DNA of 64,000 nt from Bradyrhizobium sp. C9 (GCF_002532045.1 NZ_NWTG01000001.1:62001-126000), one strand, 5' to 3'; positions 18,305 through 27,523 are shown, numbered from the stretch's first letter. Program-made: numbers and translations. Notes: generated from the letters alone by a model not told the origin.

Positions 18305-19254
18305 TCAGCTTTCGATGACGACCACGACTTCCACCTCGCAGCCTTGCGCCATAGGCGCCCTGGTCATGCCTCCCTGCATCTGGGCCACCATCAGATTAAT
18401 CAAGCGGGTTCCCAAACCGCTCTTCGCCTCGGCGGGGCATCCGATTCCATCGTCCCTCACCGTGATCACGACCTTTTCGTTTCTCTTGCGGACGTCGACT
18501 TCCACGACGCCCGGGCGCCCCTCCGGAAACGCGTACTTGAACGCGTTTGTCACCAGCTCGTTGACGATCAAGCCGACGGATGCGGCCTGCGAGCTCTTGA
18601 CGGCGATTTCGTCGCAGGACACCCGTATCGCGATCGGGCGCACTCCCCGGTGCAGATCCGAAAGGCTCCCGCACAACGCCTCAAGATAAGCGGGGAGGTC
18701 GACCGAGCTGTTGACCGGCGTGTCGCGCAGGCGGTCATGAACCTTCGCGACAACCTCAATCCGCGCCAGCGCGGATCGCCGCCTGCACGGCGGGATTAGG
18801 GTCCGATCGCGCCTGCAGACGGAGGATCGACATGATCGTCGCGAGGTCGTTCCTGGTCCGGTGCGCCAACTCCATCATGAGAACGTCCGCGTAGGCCTTT
18901 GCCTCCGAGTGCTTCTGCCGTGCGCAGGGCTTCCGTTACCCCTGCAAGACATAGCCCGCTAGCGAGAAAGATCAGGAGCGGCGCGATAGCGGCGCTCGGA
19001 GGCGGAGGGATAAAGTATCGCGCCGCGAGCGCCGCGCTCGCGCCGGTGGCGAGAACGCCTGAGCCGCGATCGAAGATGACTGAGGCCAGGAAAATGGCCG
19101 GGATGAACAGCATCAGCGGATCGGGTCTCAACTGATCGTCCAGCAGGAGCTTGGCGACAAATGCCAACCCGACAAGCCCGAGGCTCAAGAGGTACCGCAC
19201 CCACAGGGGATATCTGGGCGTGACGGACATGAAGCGAAGCAGGAGCCGGTCCAT
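18305..19254 (-). pseudogene. membrane sensor histidine kinase (DUF4118 + HWE/HisKA_2 type), frameshifted
   Basis: From 19254 the minus strand encodes membrane segments (YLLSLGLVGLAFVAKLLL, LMLFIPAIFLASVIFD) of a DUF4118-like sensor. After a shift near 18900 another frame reads MMELAHRTRNDLATIMSIL, the phospho-acceptor histidine region. After a second shift near 18765 the third part carries the ATP-binding N box (VNELVTNAFKYAFPEG) and DDGIGCP, ending at 18305. Two indels make a functional kinase unlikely unless they are sequencing errors. Confidence 0.8.
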
Positions 19255-19381
19255 GGAAAAGCAACGAACCGGCTTGTCGGCGCGTTCCTGTCGCTTGCTT
19301 CAAGCGCTTCGGCCGGGCGCGCGGACTGCTGAGCCTAAACCAAAGTGGGGTGCTCTGGGCCTGCCTCTCTTCTGCTCCTGA

Positions 19382-19406
19382 GGAACGATTCAACAAAGCG
19401 TGAGTT
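19382..19406 (+). promoter_or_regulatory. EcfG-like promoter candidate
   Basis: GGAAC at 19382-19386 is followed after 16 bases by AGTT at 19403-19406, matching the general-stress sigma pattern GGAAC-N16/17-CGTT at all but one position. It lies about 40 bases before the DUF3618 operon. Confidence 0.45.
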
Positions 19407-19447
19407 CGTCCCGAAAGAACCGACCAAAAATCCAAGAGGGTAATTCC

Positions 19448-20431
19448 ATGACGCGATCAGTGGAGGAGCTGAGGGGGGAGTGCGAGCGAAGCCGTGCCGA
19501 GTTCGCGGCGACGGTCGATAGGTTGAGGGAACGGATATCGGATACCGCTGACGACCTCCGTCACAAGGTCTCGCCCCAACACATCAAGTCGGAAGTCTCC
19601 GATTACATCAGCAACAAGACCCAGAGCTGGGTCGAGGCGCTGAAGCAACAAGCCATGGACAATCCGATGCAGGCGGTCGCTGCGGGCACCGCGGTCGCAA
19701 TCCCGCTGCTGCGCCTGGCGCGCGGTTTTCCACTACCACTTCTGATGATCGGGGCTGGCCTTGCCCTGACCTCGAAGACGGTGCGCGAGCGGGCCGCGGA
19801 AGCGGCCGCACCGGTGATGGAGAAGGCGGGAGAGATGCTGGATCAGCCCGCCGACCGAGTGGACGCGCCGAGCAGCGACATGAGAGATCGGCTGAATTCG
19901 GCTCAAAGTCAGGCCAGCGACATGGCCAGCGATGCGCAAGATGCCGCTGCCGCCCTGGCCGACGATCTTGGCAAGCGGGCGGCGCAGGCCGCCGGCACTG
20001 TCGGCGATACGCTCAAGAGCGGCATGGATGCCGTCAAGGGGAGAGCGGGCGCGGTCAAGGACGCGGCGGCCACGGCGCCTGCAAAGGCCCGGCAGGTCAT
20101 CGGCGACAATGCCGCCTTGATCGCCGGTCTTGGGATCGCGATCGGCGCCATCCTTGCCGCGGCTCTTCCCGAAACAACCGCCGAAGCCAAGGCGATGGGC
20201 CCGGCGAGCGACAGCGTGAAACGGGCGGCGGGCGGGGCTGCACAATCCGGTTTCGAAGCAGCCAAGGATGCGACGATGTCGGCGGCCGACGCGGCGGCAA
20301 GAAGCGTCGGCGAGGCCGATCTCGGCGGGCACGCCAGCCGCATGACAGAAGACGTGGCCGCCAGACTCAAAGAGGCTGCCGATGACGTCGTCAGGGCGGC
20401 CTTCAGTCCTTCCCCAAACCCGAACACTTGA
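19448..20431 (+). CDS. DUF3618-containing membrane-associated protein
   Basis: A 327-residue protein. The N-terminus SVEELRGECERSRAEFAATV fits DUF3618, a domain of alphaproteobacterial envelope and stress proteins. A hydrophobic segment (LPLLMIGAGLALTS) near residue 100 and another (LIAGLGIAIGAILAAALP) near 230 are joined by long Ala/Asp/Lys-rich helical stretches. It is first in a five-gene unit (to 23087). ATG 19448 is chosen after AGAGGG. The exact role is unknown; the pattern suggests a general-stress envelope component. Confidence 0.75.
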   Translation: MTRSVEELRGECERSRAEFAATVDRLRERISDTADDLRHKVSPQHIKSEVSDYISNKTQSWVEALKQQAMDNPMQAVAAGTAVAIPLLRLARGFPLPLLMIGAGLALTSKTVRERAAEAAAPVMEKAGEMLDQPADRVDAPSSDMRDRLNSAQSQASDMASDAQDAAAALADDLGKRAAQAAGTVGDTLKSGMDAVKGRAGAVKDAAATAPAKARQVIGDNAALIAGLGIAIGAILAAALPETTAEAKAMGPASDSVKRAAGGAAQSGFEAAKDATMSAADAAARSVGEADLGGHASRMTEDVAARLKEAADDVVRAAFSPSPNPNT

Positions 20432-20441
20432 AAGAACGATC

Positions 20442-21011
20442 ATGAGCGATGTGGACCTGACTAAAGAGACGAATTTCACGCAGAACCAGAATACCGGCCC
20501 TTCGCAGACCCTGAAGGACCAGATGGCCGATGCCGGCGCGGAGGTGAAGCAGCGCGCCGGCGACGCCCTCCGAGCGTCGACCGATGTCGCCAGCGACAAG
20601 TTCAAGGAAGCGGCTGACGCCGCCAAAGACGTGGCTTCCGGGACAGTGGACCAGATCGAGGACCAGGCGCGCGACAAGCAGCGGTCGGGTGCGGACTTCA
20701 TGGCGCGCCTTGCCGATAACATTCGTGAAGCGGCGCGCGCCTTCGAGAGCGATGCGCCGTTTGCTGCTCGTGGCATGACTTCCGCCGCCGAATATGTCGA
20801 TGACGCGGCCGATAAAGTCCGCGACGGAAGTTTTCGCGACCTGGTCGACGGCGCCACCGATTTTGCGAAGCGGCAGCCGGCCGCGTTTCTAGGGATTTCG
20901 GTCCTTGCCGGTTTCGCGGCAGTCCGTTTTCTGAGGGCGTCGGGCGGGCGTTCCTCATCTTCGAAACACCGCGAACAATCGTCATCCTCGCAGCAAAGCA
21001 ACGTGTCATGA
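20442..21011 (+). CDS. Ala/Asp-rich helical protein with C-terminal membrane anchor
   Basis: A 189-residue protein, mostly amphipathic helix with repeated LEA-like pieces (DKFKEAADAAKDVASGTVDQ, DDAADKVRDGSFRDLVDGA), then one hydrophobic segment (AAFLGISVLAGFAAVRFL) and a Ser/Gln-rich tail. This is the usual partner of DUF3618 and holin-like genes in rhizobia. Its stop overlaps the next start (ATGAG). A membrane-linked stress protein is inferred. Confidence 0.65.
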   Translation: MSDVDLTKETNFTQNQNTGPSQTLKDQMADAGAEVKQRAGDALRASTDVASDKFKEAADAAKDVASGTVDQIEDQARDKQRSGADFMARLADNIREAARAFESDAPFAARGMTSAAEYVDDAADKVRDGSFRDLVDGATDFAKRQPAAFLGISVLAGFAAVRFLRASGGRSSSSKHREQSSSSQQSNVS

Positions 21012-21424
21012 GCATCCAAAACGATATCAGGACAAGTCAGAACGATCTTAGAACCATCTCGACGCTGCTCGGCGACGCGTTGTCGCAGTTCGCCAAACTG
21101 TTCCAGAACGAGGTGGATCTCGCCAAAGCCGAGTTAGGCGAAAAGGTTCAGAAGGTCGGCAGCGCGCTGGTCTTCATCGCCGGCGGTGTCCTCCTGGTGA
21201 TCCCAGCCTTGGTGATGGCGCTGTTCGCCCTATCGGCGGCGATGATCGGCGCAGGATGGTCACAGCCGCTCTCCTATTTGACGTCGGCGATCGTGGCCGC
21301 GGTGATCGCGGGTATACTGTTCGCGATCGGCATCAACCGGCTAGATGCCCGCGGTCTGGTGCCGCGGGAAACCATGCGGCAGCTCGATAAGGACAAGGAT
21401 ACCGTGAAAGGGATGGTGCGATGA
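21008..21424 (+). CDS. phage-holin-superfamily / DUF1469-like membrane protein
   Basis: A 138-residue protein with an N-terminal amphipathic helix (ALSQFAKLFQNEVDLAKAEL) followed by two membrane helices (ALVFIAGGVLLVIPALVMAL; SYLTSAIVAAVIAGILFAIG). This layout is that of the holin-like DUF1469 family (YqjE-type), often next to YqjD- and DUF3618-like genes. It overlaps both neighbours by four bases. It is unlikely to be a true lysis holin. Confidence 0.75.
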   Translation: MSIQNDIRTSQNDLRTISTLLGDALSQFAKLFQNEVDLAKAELGEKVQKVGSALVFIAGGVLLVIPALVMALFALSAAMIGAGWSQPLSYLTSAIVAAVIAGILFAIGINRLDARGLVPRETMRQLDKDKDTVKGMVR

Positions 21425-22140
21425 GCAGCACGCAGACGAGTTTTTTCGATAGTCTCGTAACGGCGGTGCGGGAAAACCCGCTCGCCGCAGCACTGATCGG
21501 AGGCGGTGCGGTCTGGCTGTTGGCAGGCGACGAGAAGCTCAAGAGCGCGACGCGATCGGCGACAGCGGGGGCTTCGCCGATCGTTGATCTCGGCGCGCGC
21601 AATGTTCGCGCGGCCGCGTCCGGGCTCCAAAGGACCGCTGCGCCGCCGACCGCGCCAGAAATGGATCATGATGACGCCACGGGCTTCGGTGAAACCACAC
21701 GCGAGGCCGCTAGCGCGGCTTCAGATGCCATGTCGGAAGCGGCGGACAAGATCAAGGATCGATTCGACGATGGCGTCGCCTATGCGCGCGAGAACCTCAG
21801 CATGCCCGGAAAAGAGGCTTTCACGAAAGCGCAGTCATCGTTGGCAGGCATGCTTGACCGGCAGCCGCTCGTCCTCGGTGCCGTGGGCTTGACAATCGGT
21901 GCGGCAATTGCGGGTGCGTTCCAGACTTCCGACATCGAGAACGAATGGGTGGGCGAGCTCAGCGACGATATCAAAACCGACTTGAACACGCGCGCCAGCG
22001 CCGTATCGCAAAGCCTGCGCGAAGCCTCCGATACGCTGAGCGCCGAAGTCGGCGACGTCGGCGCCGAAGCCATCGATCGGGTGAAGCAAGCTGGCATCGA
22101 TGCTGCGAATGCGGCACGGGAAAAGGTGAAGTCGCCATAA
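21421..22140 (+). CDS. hypothetical helical membrane-associated protein (239 aa)
   Basis: A 239-residue protein with a hydrophobic segment near residues 20-38 (PLAAALIGGGAVWLLAG) and a second near 145-165 (PLVLGAVGLTIGAAIAGAF), separated and followed by acidic/basic helical stretches. The pattern resembles the nearby 327-residue protein. It starts at the overlapping ATGAG of the preceding gene. Function is unknown; same operon as the holin-like and YihY genes. Confidence 0.65.
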   Translation: MSSTQTSFFDSLVTAVRENPLAAALIGGGAVWLLAGDEKLKSATRSATAGASPIVDLGARNVRAAASGLQRTAAPPTAPEMDHDDATGFGETTREAASAASDAMSEAADKIKDRFDDGVAYARENLSMPGKEAFTKAQSSLAGMLDRQPLVLGAVGLTIGAAIAGAFQTSDIENEWVGELSDDIKTDLNTRASAVSQSLREASDTLSAEVGDVGAEAIDRVKQAGIDAANAAREKVKSP

Positions 22141-22166
22141 GCCTGAACCGAACCGGAGAAGCTGCA

Positions 22167-23087
22167 ATGTGGTGGACGGTCGCGAAAGAGGCGGCGACCG
22201 GTTGGTCGAGCCACAAGGATGCGCGGCAGGGCGCCGCCCTTGCATACTACTCGGTGTTTTCCTTGGGTCCTATTATCGTGATCGCGATTGCGATCGCGGG
22301 GCTGTTCTTCGGCTACGACGCCGTCACCTCACAAGTCACCTCCTCCTTGAAGGACATGCTCGGGGACACCGGAGCCAAAGCAATCGAAGCGATGCTGGCG
22401 GGAGCCAGCCGCCCCGCCGAGGGCATTCTGGCGACGGTTCTCGGCCTCGGCGCCCTTTTGTTCGCCGCGATTGGCGTCGTCGTACAGTTGAAGGACGCGC
22501 TCAACGTCGTGTGGGAGGTCGAAGAATCGGAAGAGAGCGGGATTTGGCATTTCGCCCGCAACTACGTGCTATCGTTCGCCGCCGTTTTGGCCCTCGGCTT
22601 TTTGCTGCTCGTTTCGCTCCTGGTGACCGCATGCCTGGCCGCGGCCGGCAAATTCGTAGCTCCCTACCTGCCGGAGGGCTTGCTACATGTCGTCAGTACG
22701 TTGGTGTCGTTTGCCGTCGTCACGATAATGTTCGCAATGATGTTCAAATGGCTACCGGATGTTTTGGTCGCTTGGCGCGATGTCTGGCTCGGTGCGCTCC
22801 TGACGGCTTTGTTTTTCGAAGTAGGGAAGGCTGCGATCGGCCTCTACATCGGCAAGCAAGGTCTGGAGTCGACCTACGGCGCGGCTGCCTCGATCGTCGT
22901 CGTGCTGATCTGGGTCTACTACACCTCGCAGATCATCCTGATGGGCGCGGAGATCACCCACGCCTACGCCAAGCAGCGCGGTTCGGTCAAGCCACGAGAG
23001 CGAAGCAATCGCACGAACGTGCGACCACTCTCGCAGCCGGCGCGTCAGAGAGGCGAGCAAGCACGGCGTTCCAAGAGCGCGCCCTGA
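22167..23087 (+). CDS. YihY/virulence factor BrkB family membrane protein
   Basis: A 306-residue protein with six membrane helices. Family marks are HKDARQGAALAYYSVFSLGP near residue 17, the LNVVWEVEE segment near 115, and ESTYGAAASIVVVLIWVYY with QIILMGAEITHAYA near 235-265. The family was once called ribonuclease BN, but its role is unsettled; it is probably a membrane transport or envelope protein. ATG 22167 follows CGGAGAAG. It ends the five-gene unit. Confidence 0.88.
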   Translation: MWWTVAKEAATGWSSHKDARQGAALAYYSVFSLGPIIVIAIAIAGLFFGYDAVTSQVTSSLKDMLGDTGAKAIEAMLAGASRPAEGILATVLGLGALLFAAIGVVVQLKDALNVVWEVEESEESGIWHFARNYVLSFAAVLALGFLLLVSLLVTACLAAAGKFVAPYLPEGLLHVVSTLVSFAVVTIMFAMMFKWLPDVLVAWRDVWLGALLTALFFEVGKAAIGLYIGKQGLESTYGAAASIVVVLIWVYYTSQIILMGAEITHAYAKQRGSVKPRERSNRTNVRPLSQPARQRGEQARRSKSAP

Positions 23088-23452
23088 GCGAAGGCAACCA
23101 CACCGGGCACTTATCCGGCCGGTCGCGAGCCGAGGCCGTCGAACGTGTCAATCCGACGAGAACTTCCTGTCTGCCGGCCTCCGTGTCGAAGGGCCTGACC
23201 ATAGACGCAATTGCGTGCGATATGTCTCCGGGACGGCGAAGACGCCCTGTACGTCGGGATTTGATAGCATTCCCGCGACGGGTTCGACGTCCGCCGCTCC
23301 GTTGTCGAGACGCGGCGCAGGAGATATGGCCGGATCGCTCGCAGGCCAGCGTCGGGAAGTCCGAGGCGTCACCCCGACCGAGTCAAGTCGGGAGGATCAA
23401 ACAGCGGTTCCGCGGGGTAGCCTGTTGTCTTGGCCGCCTGCTGACGCCAGTG

Positions 23453-23477
23453 GAACTTTGCAGGTTCCGTGCCGTTG
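23453..23477 (+). promoter_or_regulatory. EcfG-like promoter candidate
   Basis: GGAAC at 23453-23457 and CGTT at 23474-23477 with exactly 16 bases between them, a perfect match to the alphaproteobacterial EcfG consensus. It is very close to the next start codon, so the leader would be only about a dozen bases. Confidence 0.5.
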
Positions 23478-23495
23478 CTGTCCGGCGAGATGATC

Positions 23496-23957
23496 ATGAG
23501 GACTAAAAAGCAATTGCAGGAACAGCAGAGCGGTCCCGCAAAGTTCTTCGGCGCCTTCGCGAGCCGGACGGCGCAAGCCGCGGGGCATGCCTCGACGTTT
23601 GCGCTCGCCGCGGCGGTCGTCATCATTTGGGCTGTGACCGGACCAGTGTTCGGCTATTCGGATACGTGGCAGCTCGTCATAAATACCGGCACGACGATCG
23701 TCACCTTCCTTATGGTTTTCCTTATCCAGAATTCGCAGAACCGCGACAGCGCTGCCATGCAGGTAAAACTCGATGAGTTGATCCGCGTCGGCGCCGCCCG
23801 AAATTCTCTGGTCGGCATTGAGCACCTGACCGATGAGGAGCTCGAACAGCTGCGCAAGACCTGCGAATCTCGCGCGAAAGCGGAGAAAGCCGGCGAGGAC
23901 AGCGTCAAGGCGACGGGGCGAAGGGCCCGGCGCGCCGCCGAACGGGCGGCTGACTAG
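23496..23957 (+). CDS. low-affinity iron permease family membrane protein
   Basis: A 153-residue protein with two membrane helices. Segments typical of the family are FAALAAAV-like near residue 35, IWAVTGPVFGYSDTWQLVIN near 47, and TFLMVFLIQNSQNRDSAAMQ near 72, followed by KLDELIRV and a basic tail. The family name comes from a yeast protein; transport by this short form is unproven. ATG 23490 is an alternative start. Its stop overlaps the next GTG start. Confidence 0.82.
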   Translation: MRTKKQLQEQQSGPAKFFGAFASRTAQAAGHASTFALAAAVVIIWAVTGPVFGYSDTWQLVINTGTTIVTFLMVFLIQNSQNRDSAAMQVKLDELIRVGAARNSLVGIEHLTDEELEQLRKTCESRAKAEKAGEDSVKATGRRARRAAERAAD

Positions 23958-24376
23958 TGGAGGACGCTGCGCCATCCGATCACGCCTCGGGCGCTTCGGC
24001 ACGAAATATTGAGGCGATCCTGCGAATTGAAAAGGAGGACGAGGAGCAACTCCTCCTCCATCATCGCGCGCTTCACGCCGTCGGCCGTTTCGTCGGCACG
24101 CCCTATTTCTTTGCGATCCAGTCTTGCGGCGTAGGCCTGTGGCTGTGGATTAACACGCTCGCACCGAAAGCCAGCTGGCACTTTGATGAATATCCCTTTC
24201 CGCTTCTTTCCCTCGTGCTTGCGCTTGAGGCTGTCCTTTTGACGTCCTGCGTCCTGATCCGGCAAAACATCTCGGATCGGGCTTTCGAGCGGCGCAATCA
24301 CCTGGAGCTGCAGATCAACCTGCTGGCCGAGCGGGGGTCGACGCTATCAGCCCCCGCAGCGCCGCGATCAATTTAG
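23957..24376 (+). CDS. DUF1003 membrane protein, shortened C-terminus
   Basis: A 139-residue protein of the DUF1003 family: two membrane helices (FFAIQSCGVGLWLWINTLAP; PLLSLVLALEAVLLTSCVLI) and the conserved RQNISDRAFERRNHLELQIN. Family members normally continue with a helical tail after INLLAE. Here the frame leaves the family pattern and ends in a short Ala/Pro stretch, so the end is probably frameshifted or recombined. The start is GTG 23957, overlapping the preceding TAG. Confidence 0.75.
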   Translation: MEDAAPSDHASGASARNIEAILRIEKEDEEQLLLHHRALHAVGRFVGTPYFFAIQSCGVGLWLWINTLAPKASWHFDEYPFPLLSLVLALEAVLLTSCVLIRQNISDRAFERRNHLELQINLLAERGSTLSAPAAPRSI

Positions 24377-24539
24377 GCGGAGCAGAAGGCTTCCTGAGAA
24401 ACCGAGCCTCTTGCGGCAGCACTGGGTGCTGATCCAGCTCATCGGAAACGACCGACCACCAGCCTGATCGGCCAGCTGTCGCGGATTGCGGCCGTAATCC
24501 CTACCGTGTAAAGGCCTATCTGCGTGCGGCCACCAGCCT

Positions 24540-24710
24540 GTCAGCGTTGTCGCAGCAGCGGGGAGGCTCATCGAAGCAGGCGCGCTCTCCAACATTACGG
24601 GCATAGGCGATGCCATCGCCGATATGGTTGCCAAACTTTACGAGACCGGCTCGCATCCGAGCCTTGAGAAACTCCGCAAGAATGTGCCTCGATTGAAGTC
24701 CTGCTTGGGC
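24540..24710 (+). pseudogene. DNA polymerase X-type helix-hairpin-helix fragment
   Basis: One frame reads GRLIEAGALSNITGIGDAIA, then DMVAKLYETGSHPSLEKLRK. This is the N-terminal helix-hairpin-helix pattern of PolX-type DNA polymerases (ITGIGDAIA; TGSHPSLEKL). It has no start, no polymerase domain and no continuation after about 24710. It is a short relic. Confidence 0.6.
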
Positions 24711-24724
24711 ATCGTGGGAGGCCG

Positions 24725-25085
24725 TCTGGACGAACAAGGATGAGGGCGCGTGGACTATTCCCAAAGGTCCGATTTTTGAAGTGAAGCTCCGCCGCAGTTA
24801 AACGCGAGTTCGCGGAAGAAACAGGTCATGTGCCGCCTAGCATTTTCATAGCACTGAGGGAGGCAAAGCAGCTCGGCGGCAAATTCGTGCATGGCTGGGC
24901 GTCGGCGAGCCGTTGGAGTGCGGTCGAGTTTCAAAGCAGCTGCTTTGAAATGGTGTGGCGCCACGGACGGCTGCAGCGCTTTGCAGAGTTCGACCGTGTC
25001 GCATGGTTGGGCGTCGAAGAGGCGTGGGTGAAAATCCTGAGGGGGCAGGCGATCTTTCTGGATCGCCTGCTAGAAACCTGTCAAA
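24725..25085 (+). pseudogene. NUDIX hydrolase pseudogene
   Basis: The first part reads WTIPKGPIF (the segment before the Nudix box). A second frame holds REFAEETGH-like remains of the Nudix box. From 24830 a third frame gives PPSIFIALREAKQLGGKFVH, then FEMVWRHGRLQRFAEFDRVA and VKILRGQAIFLDRLLETC, as in short NUDIX proteins. The frame changes in the catalytic box make it inactive. Confidence 0.7.
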
Positions 25086-25123
25086 AGTGGCGTCGTTCAA
25101 GCTGGAGTCGCGCTTGGCATCAG

Positions 25124-25636
25124 TCAGGCGTCTTCCTCTTCGTTCTCGGCTTCAACGTTGACAACTGACTTGGCGATGCCCGTCAGGGTCTTGTCAGTCT
25201 TCTTTTCTTCGGTCAGGGTCTCTTCAAGTAGCTGGACCGCTTCATCGTAGCCCAGCTCTTCAGCCCATGTGGACAGTGTGCCATACCGCGAAATCTCATA
25301 GTGCTCGACGGCCTGGGCGGCTGCGACAAGACCGGCATCGAGCGCGGGCATTCCCTTAAAGTCCTTCATGATCTCGGAGCCTTCTTCGGCGATGCCGTTG
25401 ATGGCGGCGCAGGTTTTGCCGCGCGCGGGCTTGCCGATGATCTTGAATACGCGGTCGAGCCGCTTAACCTGGGCTCTCGTCTCGCGCTCATGCTGCGTGA
25501 ACGCCGCCTTGAGGTCGGGCGACTGCGCCGCCTTGGCCATCTTCGGAAGGGTTTTGAGGATTTTGTTTTCAGCGAAATAAATGTCCTTTAGCGTCTCGTG
25601 GAAAAGGTCTTCCAGCTTCTTCGGCTTCCTAGCCAT
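25124..25636 (-). CDS. ferritin-like DUF892 (YciF/YciE) stress protein
   Basis: A 170-residue, all-helical protein. LEDLFHETLKDIYFAENKIL near residue 8, QHERETRAQVKRLDRVFKII near 48 and AVEHYEISRYGTLSTWAEEL near 108 give the metal-ligand pattern of the DUF892 ferritin-like family, which is induced by osmotic and general stress. ATG 25636 (minus) is preceded by GAGGAGC. The longer upstream frame has no ribosome site. An EcfG-like promoter lies just upstream. Confidence 0.9.
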   Translation of the reverse strand: MARKPKKLEDLFHETLKDIYFAENKILKTLPKMAKAAQSPDLKAAFTQHERETRAQVKRLDRVFKIIGKPARGKTCAAINGIAEEGSEIMKDFKGMPALDAGLVAAAQAVEHYEISRYGTLSTWAEELGYDEAVQLLEETLTEEKKTDKTLTGIAKSVVNVEAENEEEDA

Positions 25637-25664
25637 GCGGTGCTCCTCATAAGTGGCGCACAAC

Positions 25665-25689
25665 AACAATTGGCAGGGAACCCGGTTCC
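25665..25689 (-). promoter_or_regulatory. EcfG-like promoter candidate
   Basis: On the minus strand, GGAAC (25689-25685) and TGTT (25668-25665) are 16 bases apart, matching GGAAC-N16-CGTT except for one base. It lies about 30 bases before the DUF892 gene. Confidence 0.5.
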
Positions 25690-25813
25690 AATTAGGACCA
25701 TAGCGGACCCTCGGCCGAGCGCGCGTCATGGGTTACGGAGTCGGAAGCAAGAAGGCCACTGGGAGGGGCTTCTGGCGGTACTGACTGCTTGGCCGATTTG
25801 GTTGCCAGCTGCA

Positions 25814-25838
25814 GGAACAACGATTTCGAGGTTGGGTT
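25814..25838 (+). promoter_or_regulatory. EcfG-like promoter candidate
   Basis: GGAAC at 25814-25818 and GGTT at 25835-25838, 16 bases apart, one mismatch to the EcfG pattern. It lies 35 bases before the 28-residue membrane peptide at 25874. Confidence 0.4.
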
Positions 25839-25873
25839 GGTCTGACGTCATTCACAAACCTGAGGAGGAAATT

Positions 25874-25960
25874 ATGGGTTTCGGCAAAGGAGCGCTTCTC
25901 TGGCTGATTGGCATACCGCTTCCGATCATCATTCTTCTTGCAATCTTCATGCATCACTGA
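25874..25960 (+). CDS. 28-aa single-pass membrane peptide
   Basis: The frame starts MGFGKGALLWLIGIPLPIII and ends LAIFMHH, one hydrophobic helix with a Lys near the N-terminus and two His at the C-terminus. A strong AGGAGGA precedes ATG 25874 at ideal distance, and an EcfG-like site lies upstream. Such stress-linked membrane peptides are common but rarely annotated. Function is unknown. Confidence 0.6.
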   Translation: MGFGKGALLWLIGIPLPIIILLAIFMHH

Positions 25961-26471
25961 GGTGCGAATGTCTGGTTTGCCTCAGAAGCTCTGCTCGGGC
26001 TGCAGTAAGATGAACATGCTGGGTCCGATAAACGGCATTTTCCGATCAAGCATTTTCAGCTAGGTGCAGAACATTCGCGGAAAGCGATAGAAAAGATCAG
26101 CCGAAGGCGCGCGGTATGCTCGCGATCTCAGGAGCGGGGCCCGCGCGCTTTCTTTTGGGTGCGATGCTTCTGAGTTCAAGAACTGCACCTTCCGCGCGCT
26201 CATCTTCTCGCATGCCAAGACAAACGAATGGCGCATTTCGCCGGAGCCGTCCATTCGGGAACGTCGTCATGCTAACCCGGGTCGGTCGCCTTGCTAGCGC
26301 CGTCAGGTTTGGCCGGGACCGCTCCGATAGCCCGCGTCGATATTCTTGCTAAAATCTATCACGCCACGTCCACCTGCTGCCGGGCTCGGCGAGTTTCTGG
26401 CGACAACCCTCGAGCACGCAGGAACTAATGGGTCTCGCTCTGTTGGAGCTGGCTTTCCGGGATTTAAGACA

Positions 26472-26914
26472 ATGGCGAAGGACGATGAACTTCGGTACGG
26501 GCCGCCCGGTGAGAGCGAGGTTCATATCTGCGTCGATATGCAGCGAATGCTCGCTGAAGCCACCGACTGGAAGATGCCGTGGCTCCCGCGAGTTCTCCCG
26601 AATATCCTCGCCGTCACAGCTGCCCATCCCGAGAGAAGCTTGTTCACTCCTTTCATTCCGGCCGGCAAGCCGGGCCAATGAGCGGGTATGTGGCGGCACG
26701 ACTCCGAACCGTGGGGGCGATGACAATCGACAGCATCGGGCCAGAGGTGGTGGGATTAGTCCCCGACCTCGCGAAGTTTGCTCCCCCGGCCCGCACTTTC
26801 GACAAACACGTTTATTCGCCGTGGAAAGGCAGCGATCTTCATCAGCAGCTATGCAGCGATGGCATCGATACGGTCATCATTGCCGGCGGAGAGACGGATA
26901 TCAGCGCCAATTAA
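26472..26914 (+). pseudogene. isochorismatase-like cysteine hydrolase, frameshifted and truncated
   Basis: The first frame (from ATG 26472) reads EVHICVDMQRMLAEATDWKM and HPERSLFTPFIPAG. The second frame (to 26914) reads LVPDLAKFAPPARTFDKHVY, then SPWKGSDLHQQL and TVIIAGGETD. These are the order and motifs of isochorismatase-family hydrolases (catalytic Asp in VDMQ). The nucleophile-bearing C-terminal part after GGETD is missing. Confidence 0.75.
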
Positions 26915-27242
26915 GCTGAGGTGCATGCCCCGTCGCGGCCGGGCGCAACGATGGAGCGCATGATCGCAGCCATGGCCCGGAGCGGACCGCGGTGTTCTGC
27001 TGAATGACCCTCTTAAGGCCGGTCGCCTCAAGGTCGGCCTAAGGCCATGCCGGGCCGACCTTCCCGAAGTCGTCAGCGCGCGACCGGGAAGACGGTCTGA
27101 CCAGGCAAAGAGACCATCGAGGGTGTCCAACGGGACCAGCGCATAACGCAACTCCACGCAAAACCAAGAGCCAAGTTTGGCTTGGGTACGTCAAGTCGAA
27201 TTGCTACAGCTTGCCGGCCCACCGTCGCATAACCAATCCGCA

Positions 27243-27277
27243 GCGAGGCCCCGTTGTGGGGTCCTACGGGGCCTCGC
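27243..27277. terminator. strong palindrome, terminator-like
   Basis: GCGAGGCCCCG (27243-27253) pairs perfectly with CGGGGCCTCGC (27267-27277) across a 13-base loop. No long T run follows on either strand. Confidence 0.45.
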
Positions 27278-27523
27278 CTTGCACGGTAGGGGTTCTCAGC
27301 CTGGAGAGAGCTGAGACGCCAAGTGAAACTGTCTTCGGCAATCCCGTCAAGGGGCAGGAAAAACGGCTCTTTTGCTTTCCAAAGTTCACACGGGTTATTT
27401 CCGGAACCGGCGTCGTTTGCATTATCCGAGCAATAGGGCAGGCAATTTTTATTCCGTATTCCTTCAGCCCTAAAACGACGACCGCTGCCTCTCGGTGGAC
27501 AGCGGTTCGGGCGATCCGGCCTG

